From: Ascarosepion bandense
Lineage: Eukaryota > Mollusca > Cephalopoda > Sepiida > Sepiidae
DNA: 64,000 bases
Assembly: GCA_037127315.1 (NCBI GenBank)
Contig: JBBBDQ010001921.1
Span: 156,501 to 220,500 of the forward strand
Direction of reading: 5' to 3'
Part shown: one piece after another, positions 10,891 through 21,106 of the stretch
Numbering within the stretch: the stretch's first letter is position 1
Layout of the letters: each line of letters starts with the position of its first letter
Position numbers and translations under genes: made by a program
The notes under the pieces: model-generated
The model's database searches: none
Seen by the model: the letters and a program-made list of their open reading frames with translations, nothing else
Told to the model about the DNA's origin: nothing

Positions 10891-10892
10891 TT

Positions 10893-11237
10893 ACTATGGT
10901 GAAATTTGTCACTTAGCTGAGTGCTGTTATTTCAGTCATGTCAAATTTGAAGTTTGAAGATCTGTATTGAAGCGGGATTAAAAGAGTCAACACACTAAAG
11001 GGTAATTAACCACAAACAAATCCTACACCCCTTAAGAAACAACATTCATCAAGCAAAATATCACTCACACACAAATATATCAAATTGCTCTAAACTTCAT
11101 CTGAATACTAAAAATATATTGGTAAACAACAGCAGAAAACAAAAACCCTGAAGAGTGAAGACCTTACAATAATGCTTTCACAAAACTTCAAAATTACCAT
11201 GGCTGAAATAACACAGCTCAGCTAAGTGACAAACTTT
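10893..11237. repeat. 345-bp inverted-repeat element
   Basis: The ends are inverted copies of about 65 bp: GTCACTTAGCTGAGTGCTG near 10905 pairs with CAGCTCAGCTAAGTGAC near 11215. The interior has no ORF. It could be a MITE or the terminal pair of a Penelope-like element; no target duplication is evident. Confidence 0.55.
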
Positions 11238-11250
11238 TCCTCATTAATTT

Positions 11251-11281
11251 TGTGTGTATGTGTGTGTGTGTGTGTGTGTGT
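11251..11281. repeat. (GT)n microsatellite
   Basis: GT-rich run immediately right of the inverted-repeat element. Confidence 0.9.
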
Positions 11282-11884
11282 AAAAGCAAGCAAGTGAGTG
11301 AGAGAGAAAGATTATAGATTTTTCCCATCTTCTCTCCACTGTCCATGTTATTTTAAATATCAAAAAATTTTCCCCAAAATATACCTTAAAGCTAAAGTAG
11401 AGGACACTGCGTAAACAACATTTTTCTCTTATTTTTTTCCTTTTCCTATGTTTATGATCGAGTAGGATGAATGTTATTATATTTCTGAACTGGCAACAAC
11501 AGTTACTCTTGTAAAATAGAACGTGTGTAACAAACATATCCACATCTACATTACTATAGACACCAGTATATTAATTGACTGGTGAATCCAAAATGTCTAA
11601 GAATAGATAGAAGCAGTATAAAGACGTTTCTTTTGCCTTCAGTTAAGAAGGCACCAGCAAAGAAATAACATTTCAATGCAGAAAACACAGCCTCAAAGAG
11701 CAGTATATTTTATATACTAGCTTAGATGAAGAAAACTTTAAATTATCTGCAGTAGGACTAATATCCTCATCTTTGTCATAATTAATATTTCAGTCATTGT
11801 ACCTTCTAGTTTTTTTGTTTTTTTTCAGGTATCTATCTATTGATCTGAGAATTTCAAACTGAACACTTCATTTAATTCTTGTGA
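11282..11884. other. No recognisable feature
   Basis: AT-rich sequence. The 99-codon minus-strand ORF at 11244-11543 runs through the GT repeat and looks accidental. Confidence 0.4.
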
Positions 11885-12930
11885 GTAGAAATATCTTGTT
11901 TCACTGTTAAACCTGCATAAATTAAATAAATGATACAATTAAAACTTTCATGAAAATTACCCAGTTCAACAAAATTCCAAATGTAAAAAATGACTATTCC
12001 TCATATCAGAAATTCACTACGAAGGTGACCAGGTGATAATAACAACAAGGATGATGATATTATTCCAAATGTAAACCTGCATAAATTAAATAGGTGATAC
12101 AATTAAAACTTTTATGAAAATTACCCAGTTCAACAAAGGCCAAAAAGTTCAATGGACAAAATGATTTGATAATAACAAAAAAAAAATGTAAATAATGATT
12201 ATTTCTTCACACAGAAGTGATAACAACAAGGATGATGATAATATTTAAAATGTAAATAATGATTATTTTTCATCTTAGAAATTCAATAAGAAGGCAGACA
12301 GGTGGTGATAACAGCAATTATGATATTGTTCCAAATGTAATAATGATTATTTCTCCACACAGAAATTACATAAGGTGATCAGGGAATAATAACAACAAGG
12401 ATAATGATATTATTCCAAATATAAAAAATGACTATTCCTCATCTCAGAAATTCAATACGAAGGTGACCAGGTGATAATAACAACAAGGATGATGATATTA
12501 TGCCAAATGTAAATGACTTTTCCTCCTCGCAGAAATTCAGTAAGAAGGTGATCAGATGATAATAATGATGATATTCCAAATGTAAATAACAATTACTCCT
12601 CCACAATGAAATTACGTTAGAAGATAAACAGGTGATAATAACATGGATGATATTCCAAATGTAAATAACAATTACTCCTCCACAATGAAATTACGTTAGA
12701 AGATAAACAGGTGATAATAACATGGATGATATTCCAAATGTAAATAACAATTACTCCTCCACAATGAAATTACGTTAGAAGATAAACAGGTGATAATAAC
12801 ATGGATGATATTATTCCAGATGTAAAAAATGATTATTCCTCATCTCAAAAATTCAGCAAGAAAGCAAGCAGGTGATAACAAGAATGACGATATTATTCCA
12901 AATGTAAATAATGATTATTCCTTTAAAAAT
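11885..12930. repeat. Diverged satellite with a 79-bp core array
   Basis: Repeating blocks CCAAATGTAAATAA, AGGTGATAATAACAACAAGG and GATGATATTATT recur about ten times at irregular 70-125 bp spacing. At 12576-12812 three almost identical units repeat every 79 bp, so local re-amplification is recent while the rest is old. Confidence 0.85.
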
Positions 12931-13110
12931 TTGTTTTTATAATATTGAATTTATGATTAATATTTACCACAGAATTAAGTACATTAGCAAAGAAAGAAAG
13001 ATTGTTGTTTGTTCTACAGATAAATGCTTTTTTTCATAATTAGACTTCGAACTTACCAATGTACTCTCCCCTGTCATGCACCCACAAACATTTAGTGTAT
13101 TTGAGATAGC

Positions 13111-13345
13111 AGATTATTATTTGAACATTTATTGTTAAATTTAGCAAGCAATGAATGTCTATTATGTTTGATCCTCAGCTGTTCAAAGCATTGTATAGTA
13201 ACTTTACTTTCAGGTGAAACTATTAAAAAGATATTTAAACATTTGGGTATTTTTTTCTTGAGCTGGTTCTTGGTCTTAACAAATTCAGTACTCCCTACCT
13301 CCAAAGTAAATATTGTATTAACTCCACAAATGATTTAATACAAAT
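13111..13345. repeat. Dispersed repeat, relative of 5231-5420
   Basis: Shares ordered blocks (ATTATGTTTGATC, TTTCAGGTGAAA, ACATTTGGGTATTTTT) with the 5.2-kb copy. ORFs of 68-70 codons on both strands here are incidental. Probably a Penelope-like terminal region. Confidence 0.45.
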
Positions 13346-13394
13346 TCATGCTGCAAAAAAAACAAATAATAGCATTTTTAGATGTACAAAATTT

Positions 13395-13640
13395 ATTTAC
13401 TTATGCAATGAGGAAAGAAGGCTTAGAGAATCTGATACTGACAGGCCAGATTGAAGGAAAAAGAGACAGAGGAAGGCAGCAGATAACATATTTGAAGAGC
13501 CTGATCAGATGGATGACGGGACAGGGATTGCGAGGTGTAACAGGAGAAAACATACTAAGAGCCACCGGGGATAGGGAGACATGGAAAGCCATGATTACCT
13601 ATGTCCTGAAGAGACAGGGCACATAGAAGAAGAATGTCCC
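13395..13640 (+). pseudogene. LINE-R C-terminal fragment
   Basis: Encodes MRKEGLENLILTGQIEGKRD and a tail ending in TYVLKRQGT with a stop (13624-13626), the usual C-terminus of RTE-like LINE polymerases. The 3' end is CACATAGAAGAAGAAT. It is 5' truncated. It lies 200 bp from a second LINE-R 3' end that interrupts a PLE. Confidence 0.8.
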
Positions 13641-13734
13641 CATCAATGAAGCATTTGATATCACTATCCTTCTCTTCCACTTGTCAATATTAAACTTTTT
13701 TTTTTTTTTTTTAAATAATTATTAGCATGCACCA

Positions 13735-14690
13735 CTGAAATACCTGTTCATGATCCCCTTGGTAATATTTATACTCAAATAGATATGGTATTGCAATGGG
13801 ATCTCCTTTAGGTCCCCTTTTTTAAATTATTATATCAGGAGGAGACAGCTAAAGTTCCTGGGACATGCTATGACAAAAGAGGGCTTGGAGAACCTGATAC
13901 TAACAGGCAAGATAGAGGTAAACAGAGACAAAAGCAGCAGATAACATATTTAAAGGACCTGATCAGGTGGATGACCGAACGAGGGTTGCGTGGTGTGACA
14001 AGAGAAAGCGTGCTAAGAATCACCAGTGATAGGGAGATGTGGAAAGCCATGATTGCCTACATACTGAAAGGACAGGGCTCATAGAAGAAGATATGGTACT
14101 TTTAGAAAATAAAATTCTTAATGACACTAATAAACACCCTATATATGTCAGATACATAGATGACATTTTCATTTTAGCTAAGAATATCAGTCAAATTACA
14201 CAACTTAAAAACAAATTTAAAAGTCACTTTGTCCTCAAATTTACATTAGAACTTGATAATAAAATTCCATTCCTTAATGTATTTATTGATTACTGCACAC
14301 ATAGATGAAGTACTTCTCTATATAGAAAACCAACTAGCATAAAATTAATTATGATAGTCAATGCCAATATAAATTAACCATTATAAAAAACTTAATCCAA
14401 TGCACACAAGTGATGTTTTCTTCCAAACACCTGTTAATAATAGATTTCCTAATTTTGTCATTAATCAACAAATTAAAATGTATCTCAATAAACTTAATAA
14501 TAACTCTAACATAATTGATAATATTAATAATATCGTATGTCAAAATAAACATAACATTATTAACTTATACTATTGTAACCAAATGCATAATTATTACAAA
14601 TATAAAACAACACTCAAAAACATAATAGGTAGAAATATTAAACTCATTAATGATAATAATCAAATTAAGTTCATCATATATTAAAGAAAT
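13735..14690 (+). pseudogene. Penelope-like RT, split by LINE-R
   Basis: The left part (about 13735-13832) reads NIYTQID and, one frame over, GIAMGSPLGPLF, the RT motif before the active site. After a 255-bp LINE-R insert, the right part (14090-14308) reads YVRYIDDIFIL, with the YxDD catalytic pair, then KIPFLNVFID. The ORF at 14400-14684 is downstream thumb-like sequence, rich in Asn. These motifs fit Penelope-like reverse transcriptases. Frameshift, insertion and stops make it inactive. Confidence 0.75.
13835..14090 (+). mobile_element. LINE-R 3' fragment nested in PLE
   Basis: A 5'-truncated LINE-R 3' end (encoding FLGHAMTKEGLENLILTGK with frame changes) ends GGGCTCATAGAAGAA. It separates two halves of one PLE RT domain, so it inserted after the PLE. 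Confidence 0.75.
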
Positions 14691-14797
14691 TTAAGACAGT
14701 TGACCTTATAGTCTCTAATAACTTTACTACCGTACAACTAAATGCTCTTCAAAAAACCAATGTAGTGTTTCAGTTTACTTATTCTTTTTTCTTTTAT

Positions 14798-15940
14798 CAT
14801 TTCACCCCAAGTAAGGCAGAACTGCCACAGGTGTGCATGGGGGTTACAGAAGAGGTGAGTGATGAGAAAGGAACAACTTATGGGGAGTCAGAGAATGATT
14901 AAAAAAAAAGGACGAGAATACATGAGGGCTGCATGAGAGTGGAGTAAAGTGGAAAGGAAGAACATGATACAATGGTTATCAGGGAAAGGATGAGAGTTGA
15001 CTTTGCATTTAAATTCTTGGAGATTGTAGCTTTCAGAGAAGCTATATGGAAGAGAATTCCACAGGCCGGAAGTGTGAACAAAGAAGGTGCTCCAGTAGAA
15101 GTTGCAGTTACATTTGATTGGTTTCACTGTAAAAAGGTGGGACCGAACCACTAGTCTAGTAGCTTGAGTAAATTCATGCAGTGGGGGCACCAAGGAGCTA
15201 ATCTCATCAGAGCAGAAGCCATGAAAGCATTTGTGGAAGAGACAGAAGGAATCCACATTATGTCAATGAGAAAATGTAGTTGAGCTACTAGGTCGAGATC
15301 AATTAGATTACAGATTCTTGGTTGGATTTTGTCAAAAAGACCGAGATGAATAGCAAGGATAACTGACCAGATGTGACAGCAGTATTCAATACACAGGCAG
15401 ATGGTCTATTTATATACGTGTCTGATGGATTTAGGACGAAGAAAATTTCCAAGGTAAAGAACATTCAGAGCAGCAGATTTAGCTATTATTTCTGTTGGGG
15501 CGCTCTCCACCTTTCTACAGAAATGGACTATTCTAATCGCTATATAAAATAGTAGTGATTATACCTCGAGGTAGTAAGTTGAGGAAGGAGGTTGAGTGAG
15601 CAAGTCAGTCGGGTATTTCCGGTATTGGACCGGAAGTGTTTTACTAGTCAATCTCTCACGTCTCTACGACAATACTGTATACTAATTACCTTGTTCTGTA
15701 TCCTACTAATCCTCACCTCTTGTAAATACTTCACTTTTCCTGTCAATACACCTATTTTTATACTATTACGTTGTTTTGTATTATTTCACATAATTCTTAC
15801 CCAACGTAACAGTTTCAATGTAGTCCTTCAACTTGAGGTTGGCTGATAGATTTAGTCCAAGGAGGCACAGTGTTTTGCTTTCAGGGAGACGAGCCTGATC
15901 TATTCCGATGGTGGCAGGGGGTGGGGTTGTAGAAGTGGTT
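14798..15940 (-). pseudogene. LINE-J copy interrupted by a solo LTR
   Basis: Minus-strand LINE-J running from its 3' tail complement (TTTCACCCCAAGTAAGGC) up into the RT domain. The 122-codon ORF at 14888-15256 has LFHKCFHGFCSDEISSLVPP and LWNSLPYSFSESYNLQEFKC, the C-terminal block shared by all copies. Sequence up to about 15940 corresponds to the stretch around KTKL/SVNHYRQPL in the 59-kb copy. An LTR at 15493-15811 splits it. Confidence 0.8.
15493..15811 (+). mobile_element. Solo LTR, 319 bp
   Basis: Begins TGTTGGGGCGC and ends ACGTAACA, flanked by ATTTC (15488-15492) and GTTTC (15812-15816), a 5-bp duplication with one change. It interrupts LINE-J precisely; LINE-J collinearity with the 59.6-kb copy resumes after removal. 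GCTATATAAAA near 15540 is a TATA-like site. It shares TGGACT plus pyrimidines near its 5' end, and ACCGGAAGT, with the LTR at 49589. The 84-codon ORF inside is incidental. Confidence 0.85.
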
Positions 15941-16233
15941 GTCTGTGGTGGTTAAATGATAAATCGACAAATCGGGGAGCCGAGTTCGAATTCCAGTTGA
16001 ATTCCTTGCACTCATACACAGATACCCTTGGGAAAGGTATTAATCTGTATCTTCCAAGTTATGGGTTAAATAATAGAATAGATTGGGTTCTATAGCCTTG
16101 GTTGGCAACGGGTCTACCGCAGAAAGCAATGGCAACCTATTGCAGGATAATCCTCTGCCCAGTCAGTCATGTTTTGAAAGAGACATGATCACCCAAAAGC
16201 ATTTATCATGTATGGTACTTAACTGACTGATTG
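15940..16233 (+). mobile_element. SINE-A, near full length
   Basis: B box GAGTTCGAATTCCAGTTG, the body, and a tail at GTACTTAACTGACTGATTG. The head is rearranged relative to the 1.3-kb copy. It sits directly behind the LINE-J fragment. Confidence 0.75.
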
Positions 16234-16236
16234 ATT

Positions 16237-16312
16237 AATTGTAAATGAAAATAGAATGGCTCTTTTGTTAATACTGCACAATACCATGTGCATCAAATGA
16301 ATTTATAAATAT
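16237..16312. repeat. Fragment of the 51.1-kb MITE family
   Basis: Matches the complement of 51340-51440 (AATGAAAATAGAATGG, TCTTTTGTTAATACTGCACA, TGAATTTATAAATATTTAA). Only one arm is present. It ends at a TTAACCCTTTG sequence that also begins the piggyBac-like MITE at 21111. Confidence 0.55.
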
Positions 16313-16630
16313 TTAACCCTTTGTTGCATATTGGTTACAAGAGAGTTATGTGTCGACCTAGCTTCCCTGTAGATATGTGTCCCTAGAAAGTTTGAATGGC
16401 ATAGCTTACAAACGTAGGTGTGCATAGGTTACAGTCACACATAGACTCACAGATATATAGACATATTTTCAATTGTAAACGAGTTATTATGCAACCTACC
16501 ATGAGTGGTGTCTTCAGGTGATTTTCTATAACTGATTTTACCATTTTAATTGTATTGAACACTTAATAATACAAATGTGCACTGGTCTAATCTTATAATG
16601 ACCAGAAAACTAAGTAATCAAACAATCAAA
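16313..16630. other. Possible piggyBac-like end, otherwise nothing recognised
   Basis: TTAA followed by CCCTTTGTTGCATATTGG (16313-16334) repeats the end of the 21.1-kb MITE. No matching opposite end was found. The rest is low-copy AT-rich sequence. Confidence 0.4.
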
Positions 16631-16644
16631 ATATATATATATAT

Positions 16645-16860
16645 ATATATATTAAAAAAGGATTAATTCAAAGATGTTGAATGGCCATTTCGATATGAAG
16701 ATCCCCATGAGGAACGACACATCACCTCAGCAACAGAAAAAAAAAAAGGGTTTCTGAAAGGTTTTTTTCTGTTGCTGAGGTGATGTGTCGTTCCCCGTGG
16801 GGATCTTCATATCGAAATGGCCATTCAACATCTTTGAATTAATCCTTTTTTAATATATAT
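16645..16860. repeat. Long inverted repeat, 99-bp arms
   Basis: Left arm 16645-16743, loop 16744-16761, right arm 16762-16860. The arms are equal in length and I count two mismatches (near 16714 and 16716), with no gaps. A transcript from either strand would form a nearly perfect 99-bp hairpin. AT repeats and TTAAAAAAGG lie at the outer ends. No ORF or transposase is inside. It may be a foldback MITE or a recent inverted duplication of a PLE terminus. Confidence 0.95.
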
Positions 16861-17002
16861 TTGCTCTGTAATATTTTATTACATGGAGCTCTCTTCCTGT
16901 ATCATTTTTTAATATTAAAATAAATTTTTTAATATTAATTAGGATCGGGTTTTTTGGAATTTACCTTCCTGCTTTTTTCCCTTGGATTGAAGTATCTGAA
17001 TT

Positions 17003-17004
<2 letters not shown>

Positions 17005-17053
<49 letters not shown>
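17005..17053. repeat. (AT)n microsatellite
   Basis: Uninterrupted AT run of about 24 units. Confidence 0.95.
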
Positions 17054-17057
<4 letters not shown>

Positions 17058-17059
17058 TT

Positions 17060-17400
17060 GCTAATGATTATTATTCTGTGTCAAGCAAGATTAAAAACAG
17101 CTGACTAATGTTCATTTTTCAAAGTTCTTGTCGAATCAGTTTTCCTGACTTTTTTTTTTTTTATAACTGTTCACTATTCTGAGAATGCTTTTCCCAGGTG
17201 ACATTCAACTTGAATATATATTTCGTATTTCAAAAATATGTCCAGTTGTGAGAGAAAATGTAAAAACAGCCTTCATGTCTTCTACTTTATTTGTGGAGGT
17301 TACATTTTACCTATGCTGTGAAACGAAATCGTATATTTTGTGAAGAAATCTTAGCTTACCTTATTTTGGCATGTAACTGATTGATCAAGTCAGAGCCTGG
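17060..17400. repeat. Dispersed repeat H, copy 1
   Basis: Blocks TTTTCCCAGGTGACA and AGTTGTGAGAGAAAA recur inverted at 18230-18320. AAAATGAACATT and TCTTGCTTGA recur inverted at 23330-23440. It is non-coding, with class unknown. Confidence 0.5.
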
Positions 17401-17467
17401 GATACTAATTTTTAGGAAAATATTATAGAATATTAGGTATATAGAATATATATTGAATTATTTTAAA

Positions 17468-17489
17468 TAAATATATATATATATATATA

Positions 17490-17548
<59 letters not shown>
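17468..17548. repeat. (AT)n microsatellite
   Basis: AT run of about 80 bp with one AATATTAT interruption. Confidence 0.95.
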
Positions 17549-17551
<3 letters not shown>

Positions 17552-17608
17552 CATCTGTAAGTGAAGTTTCGAGATCTGATGTGTCTAAATGATTCAACTC
17601 TAAAAGTT

Positions 17609-18165
17609 GTAGTCAGTCAGTTAAGTGCCATATGTGATACACGCTTTGGGTGATCATGTCTTGAAAGAGACATGACTGACTAGGCAAAAGATTATCACAC
17701 AGTAGGTTGCCATTGCTTTCTGCAGTAGACTGGTTGCCAGCCAAGGCTATAGAACCCAATCTGTCCTGCCACTTAACTCATAGCTAGAGGGAGAAGAGAT
17801 AGATTATATTACATAATTATATTAAGTATAATTAGTGGGGGATCAGTTTATTACTTCATAACAATAAAAAACTGATTTCCCACTTTATGCCCAGTACAAG
17901 TTTTAATTATGTTTCCAACTACTATATTCAGTAAGTCAGTTAAGTGCCATGCATGATGCACGCTTTGGGCAATCATGTCTCGAAAGAGACATGACTGACT
18001 GGCTAGAAGATTATCCTGCAGTAGGTTGCCATTGATTTCTGTGGTAGACTGGTTGCTAGCCAAGGCTATAAAACCCAAGCTCTCCTGTTATTTAACCCAT
18101 AAATGGAGGGAAGAGATGGATTAATACCTTTCCCAAGGGTATTTGTGCGTAAGTGAATGTAGTAA
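17609..18165 (-). mobile_element. Composite SINE-A, linker, SINE-A
   Basis: Inverted counterpart of 1292-1914. A headless SINE-A (17609-17795) is followed by the linker (complement, to about 17930) and a second SINE-A (17931-18165). Gene-like ORFs here are shadows. Order and spacing match the first locus. Confidence 0.75.
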
Positions 18166-18194
18166 AGTTGTATTAAAAGTCAGGAAAGGAAAAC

Positions 18195-18500
18195 ACTAAT
18201 AGGTGATTCAATAAATAAGTCAATTTTTTGCATTTTTCTCTCACAATTGGGCATATTTCCAAAACACAAAACAAATGTTCAAGCCAGTTGTCACCTGGGA
18301 AAATTATTCTCTGAATTTTTTTTACTTTATAATGACAAAGTTCCAAAAGAAAATATGTACAATCAAGTTATTTCTACAGTTTGTTGACCACGTTTCACAA
18401 ACTGAAACCTTGACATTTGTGATATCTTAATGAATCATTAAGAGTTCATCACAATTTTCACAAAATATAGTTGAAGTTTCAACAAAAGTTTTTTTTTTAC
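18195..18500. repeat. Dispersed repeat H, copy 2 (inverted)
   Basis: Complement of the 17.1-kb copy over TTCTCTCACAATTGGGCAT and TGTCACCTGGGAAAA. Together with copy 1 it brackets the composite SINE-A in opposite orientation. Confidence 0.5.
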
Positions 18501-18579
18501 CTGGTTTACAATGTTAGTCCCACTAAATCAAGCTCAGTGTAGATATATCTGCACACAAATAGAGAAAATTCCACAAATA

Positions 18580-18640
18580 TGAGACAGGTATGATATATTA
18601 GCAGCAAATTACCTGCAGAGAGAAAATGAGTTCAGATATT
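18580..18640. repeat. Short dispersed repeat F
   Basis: GAGACAGGTATGATATATTA to GAGTTCAGAT is repeated at 19768-19828. Both copies sit beside LINE-J. Confidence 0.5.
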
Positions 18641-18644
18641 TTTT

Positions 18645-19085
18645 AATTGTATCACCTCGATCAATGTGGTAATGCCACTAATGTGCAGGGGTCTACATAA
18701 GAGTAAAAAGATTAGATAGGAGGTGAGCGAAGAAAAAGACGAACCAGATAGAAAGGAGCAAGAGAAGGATAGGAATACAAGTGTGATGACAGTTGTAAAG
18801 GTAGAGAGAAAGGAAAGGATATATATTTGTGGTAACAAAAGAACTAGAGTCAAGTGGTTATTAGATGAGTATTGACATTGTATTTAAATTCCTGGAGGTT
18901 GAAGCTGTCAGGAAAGCAAGAATATGGAAGTGAGTTCCACAAGTGGGAAGTACGAGAAAAGAAGATGCAGGAGTAGAACTGTCGTCTGCATTTGGTTAAT
19001 CTAACTGTAAATGGGTGAGACCCAGTTGCCAGTCTGGTTGCATGAGTAAACGCCTGTTGCAGGGGCATCAGTGACTTAAGTTCAT
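18645..19085 (-). pseudogene. LINE-J 3' fragment
   Basis: The tail complement (TTGTATCACCTCGATC) and the ORF end on the minus strand (FTHATRLATGSHPFTVRLTK ... LWNSLPYSCFPDSFNLQEFK). 5' truncated; followed by a linker repeat (19092-19165) normally found inside the SINE-A pair. Confidence 0.8.
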
Positions 19086-19184
19086 TAGAGCATAATTAAA
19101 ACTTGTACTGGACAAAAAGTGGGGATTGGTTTTCTATTGTTATGAAGTAATAAACTGATCCCACACTAATTTTTTTTAATTTTT

Positions 19185-19740
19185 TTTTTTCATCGTATCA
19201 CCCTGAGCAAGGCGCTATTGCCACTGATATGCAGGGGGCTACATAACAGTAAAAAGATTAGGGGGCTACATAAGAGCTAAAAGATAAGGGGGCTACCTAA
19301 AAGCAAAATGATTAGGGGTCTACATAAGAGTAAAATGATTAGATAGGAGGAGAGTGAAGAAAGACGAACCAGTTAGAAAGGAGCAAAAGAAGGATGGGAA
19401 TACGGGTGTGATGACAGTTGCAAAGATGGAGAGAAAGGAAAGGATATACAGGGTGGTGTAGAAAGAACTAGAGTTAAGTGGTTAAGAGACAAATATTGAC
19501 ATTGCATTTAAATTCCTGTAGATTGTAGCCATCAGGAAAGCAAGAATATGGAAGGGAGTTCCACAGACGGGAAATGCAAGAAAAGAAGCTGATGGAGTAG
19601 AATTGTCGTCTGCATTTGGTTGATCTAACTGTGAATGGGTGAGACCCAGTTGCCAGTCTGGTTGCATGAGTAAACACTTGTTGCATGGGCACCAGTGACA
19701 AGTTTGTTATAGCAGAAGCCATGGAAGTATTTATTTACAA
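19185..19740 (-). pseudogene. LINE-J 3' fragment with 3' UTR tandem repeats
   Basis: A second minus-strand LINE-J end close to the first. The 82-codon ORF at 19474-19722 has FTHATRLATGSHPFTVRSTK and NSLPYSCFPDGYNLQEFKC. In the 3' UTR the block AGGGGGCTACATAAGAG with its spacer is repeated four times at about 30 bp (19230-19345). Confidence 0.8.
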
Positions 19741-19855
19741 AAAGAAAGAGGCATAAGAGAAGAAATATAAGACAGGTATGATATACTCGCAGTAAATCAG
19801 CTGGCTGCAGAGAGGAAATGAGTTCAGATGTATACAAAAAGAAAGAGGCATAAGA

Positions 19856-20745
19856 GAAGGATGTGTCTTCTCACTGGATATATCCAAACTAAACTGCAAG
19901 GAAATTCTGAGAGAACTAGATGTCCTGCCAGCATTCGTTATTGGTGGTCACAATCTTAACAATATAAGATATGCAGACAACAGTGATGATAGCAGACATG
20001 GAAAGAAAACTGCAAAACCTCTTAAAGAAGGTAGCAAAAGAAAGCAAGAAGGAAAGACTGAATATAAACTTCAAGAAAACCGAATGCATGATCATCAGTA
20101 AAAGAAAAGCCCAAAATGCCAATTACACTTTGGGGATACTAATATCAAGCAGGTACAGAAATTGAAATACCTAAGAATTTTTTATAATAGAAAATGGAAA
20201 GTGCAACACTGAGATTCAAAGGCATATTAGGATAGACAAGGACACATTCCAAAAGCTATGCAGAATATTGAGAGATAAAAATATTTTTTTGAAACAAAGA
20301 AAAAGTATGAAACTCTTATGTGATATCTGTCCTTTATGGCAGAGAATGCTGGACAATCTTTTCAAAGATGAAGTAAAGACTTGAAGCAACAGAAATTGGA
20401 TTCTACAGAAAGATGCTGAGGATACCATGGACTGAACATATGGAGAAGACAGAGGCAAAAAGGAAACTTTTAATTAACATCAGGAAGAGACAGCTGAATT
20501 TTCTGGGTCATGTAATGAGAAAGGAGGGCTTGGAGAATCTGATACACATGGGGCAGATAAAAGGAAAGAGAGACGGGAGAAAACAGTGCATGACATACTC
20601 ATTGAGCTTTAAAATATCAACAACAGAACAAGGTTTAAAAGAAATAACAGGAAAAAATATATTAAGAGCAACAAGGGATAGGAAGATGCAGAGAGTCATT
20701 ATCACCTACGTCCTGAAGAAACATGTAACATAAAAGATGTCATGG
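19856..20745 (+). pseudogene. LINE-R reverse transcriptase, 3' half
   Basis: The longest LINE-R polymerase piece. GGHNLNNIRYAD (active-site block, then a frameshift) is followed by the ORF at 19971-20165 with KTECMIISKRK, then by MLRIPWTEHME and KRQLNFLGHVMRKEGLENLI at 20413-20733, ending TYVLKKHVT and a stop. The endonuclease is absent. It lies 30 bp upstream of a 5S-headed SINE. Confidence 0.85.
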
Positions 20746-20777
20746 ATCACAAAAATGTGTTTATTAATATTGTATAA

Positions 20778-20897
20778 GTCTACGGCTATATTGTGTTGAA
20801 TGCACCGGTTCCCGTCTGATCACCAAAGTTAAGCAACATCGAGCCTGGTCAGTACTTAAATGGGTGACCATTTGGGAATACCAGGTGCTGTAAACGT
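20778..20897 (+). rRNA. 5S rRNA-derived sequence (pseudogene, SINE head)
   Basis: About 120 bases, the normal 5S length, in the correct order for helices I-V. The internal control region is recognisable, which is what would let pol III transcribe the SINE. Divergence and the target duplications make it a retroposed derivative rather than a working 5S gene. Confidence 0.85.
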
Positions 20898-21049
20898 AAG
20901 GACCAAGAATGATCTACCGGTCCTCCAGGTTTGGGGGTTGGGTGCAGGGCTAACAACCCTGCCCCATAAAAAACAGTTTGTTACAGAAACAGCAACAAAA
21001 AGTTGCTGCCCTATGCACCATTGCGTGTGATAGATAAATGATGATGATG
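20778..21049 (+). mobile_element. 5S rRNA-headed SINE (SINE3-like)
   Basis: Positions 20778-20897 are a complete 5S rRNA copy from its first base: GTCTACGGC, the internal A box AGTTAAGCAACATCGAGC, and the C box TGGGTGACCATTTGGGAATA. A tail follows with GGGCTAACAACCCTGCCCC and a short GATGATGAT run. Exact 12-bp duplications AATATTGTATAA flank it (20766-20777, 21050-21061), proving it was inserted. Most differences from usual animal 5S look like CpG decay, so the 5S part is probably not a functional rRNA gene. Confidence 0.9.
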
Positions 21050-21106
21050 AATATTGTATAAAGACCATTTCTGTCATCTTCATGACTTTTCTGTCATCTT
21101 CGACAT

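Noticed and set aside
11244..11543. 99-codon minus-strand ORF
   Set aside because: It ends in a GT microsatellite and lacks any motif.
16741..16841. Hammerhead ribozyme in the 99-bp inverted repeat (GGTGATG ... CGAAA)
   Set aside because: The region between these blocks does not form a stem II closing on GAAA, and the CUGANGA core is absent.
20778..20897. Functional 5S rRNA gene
   Set aside because: It is diverged, followed by a SINE tail, and bounded by target duplications.
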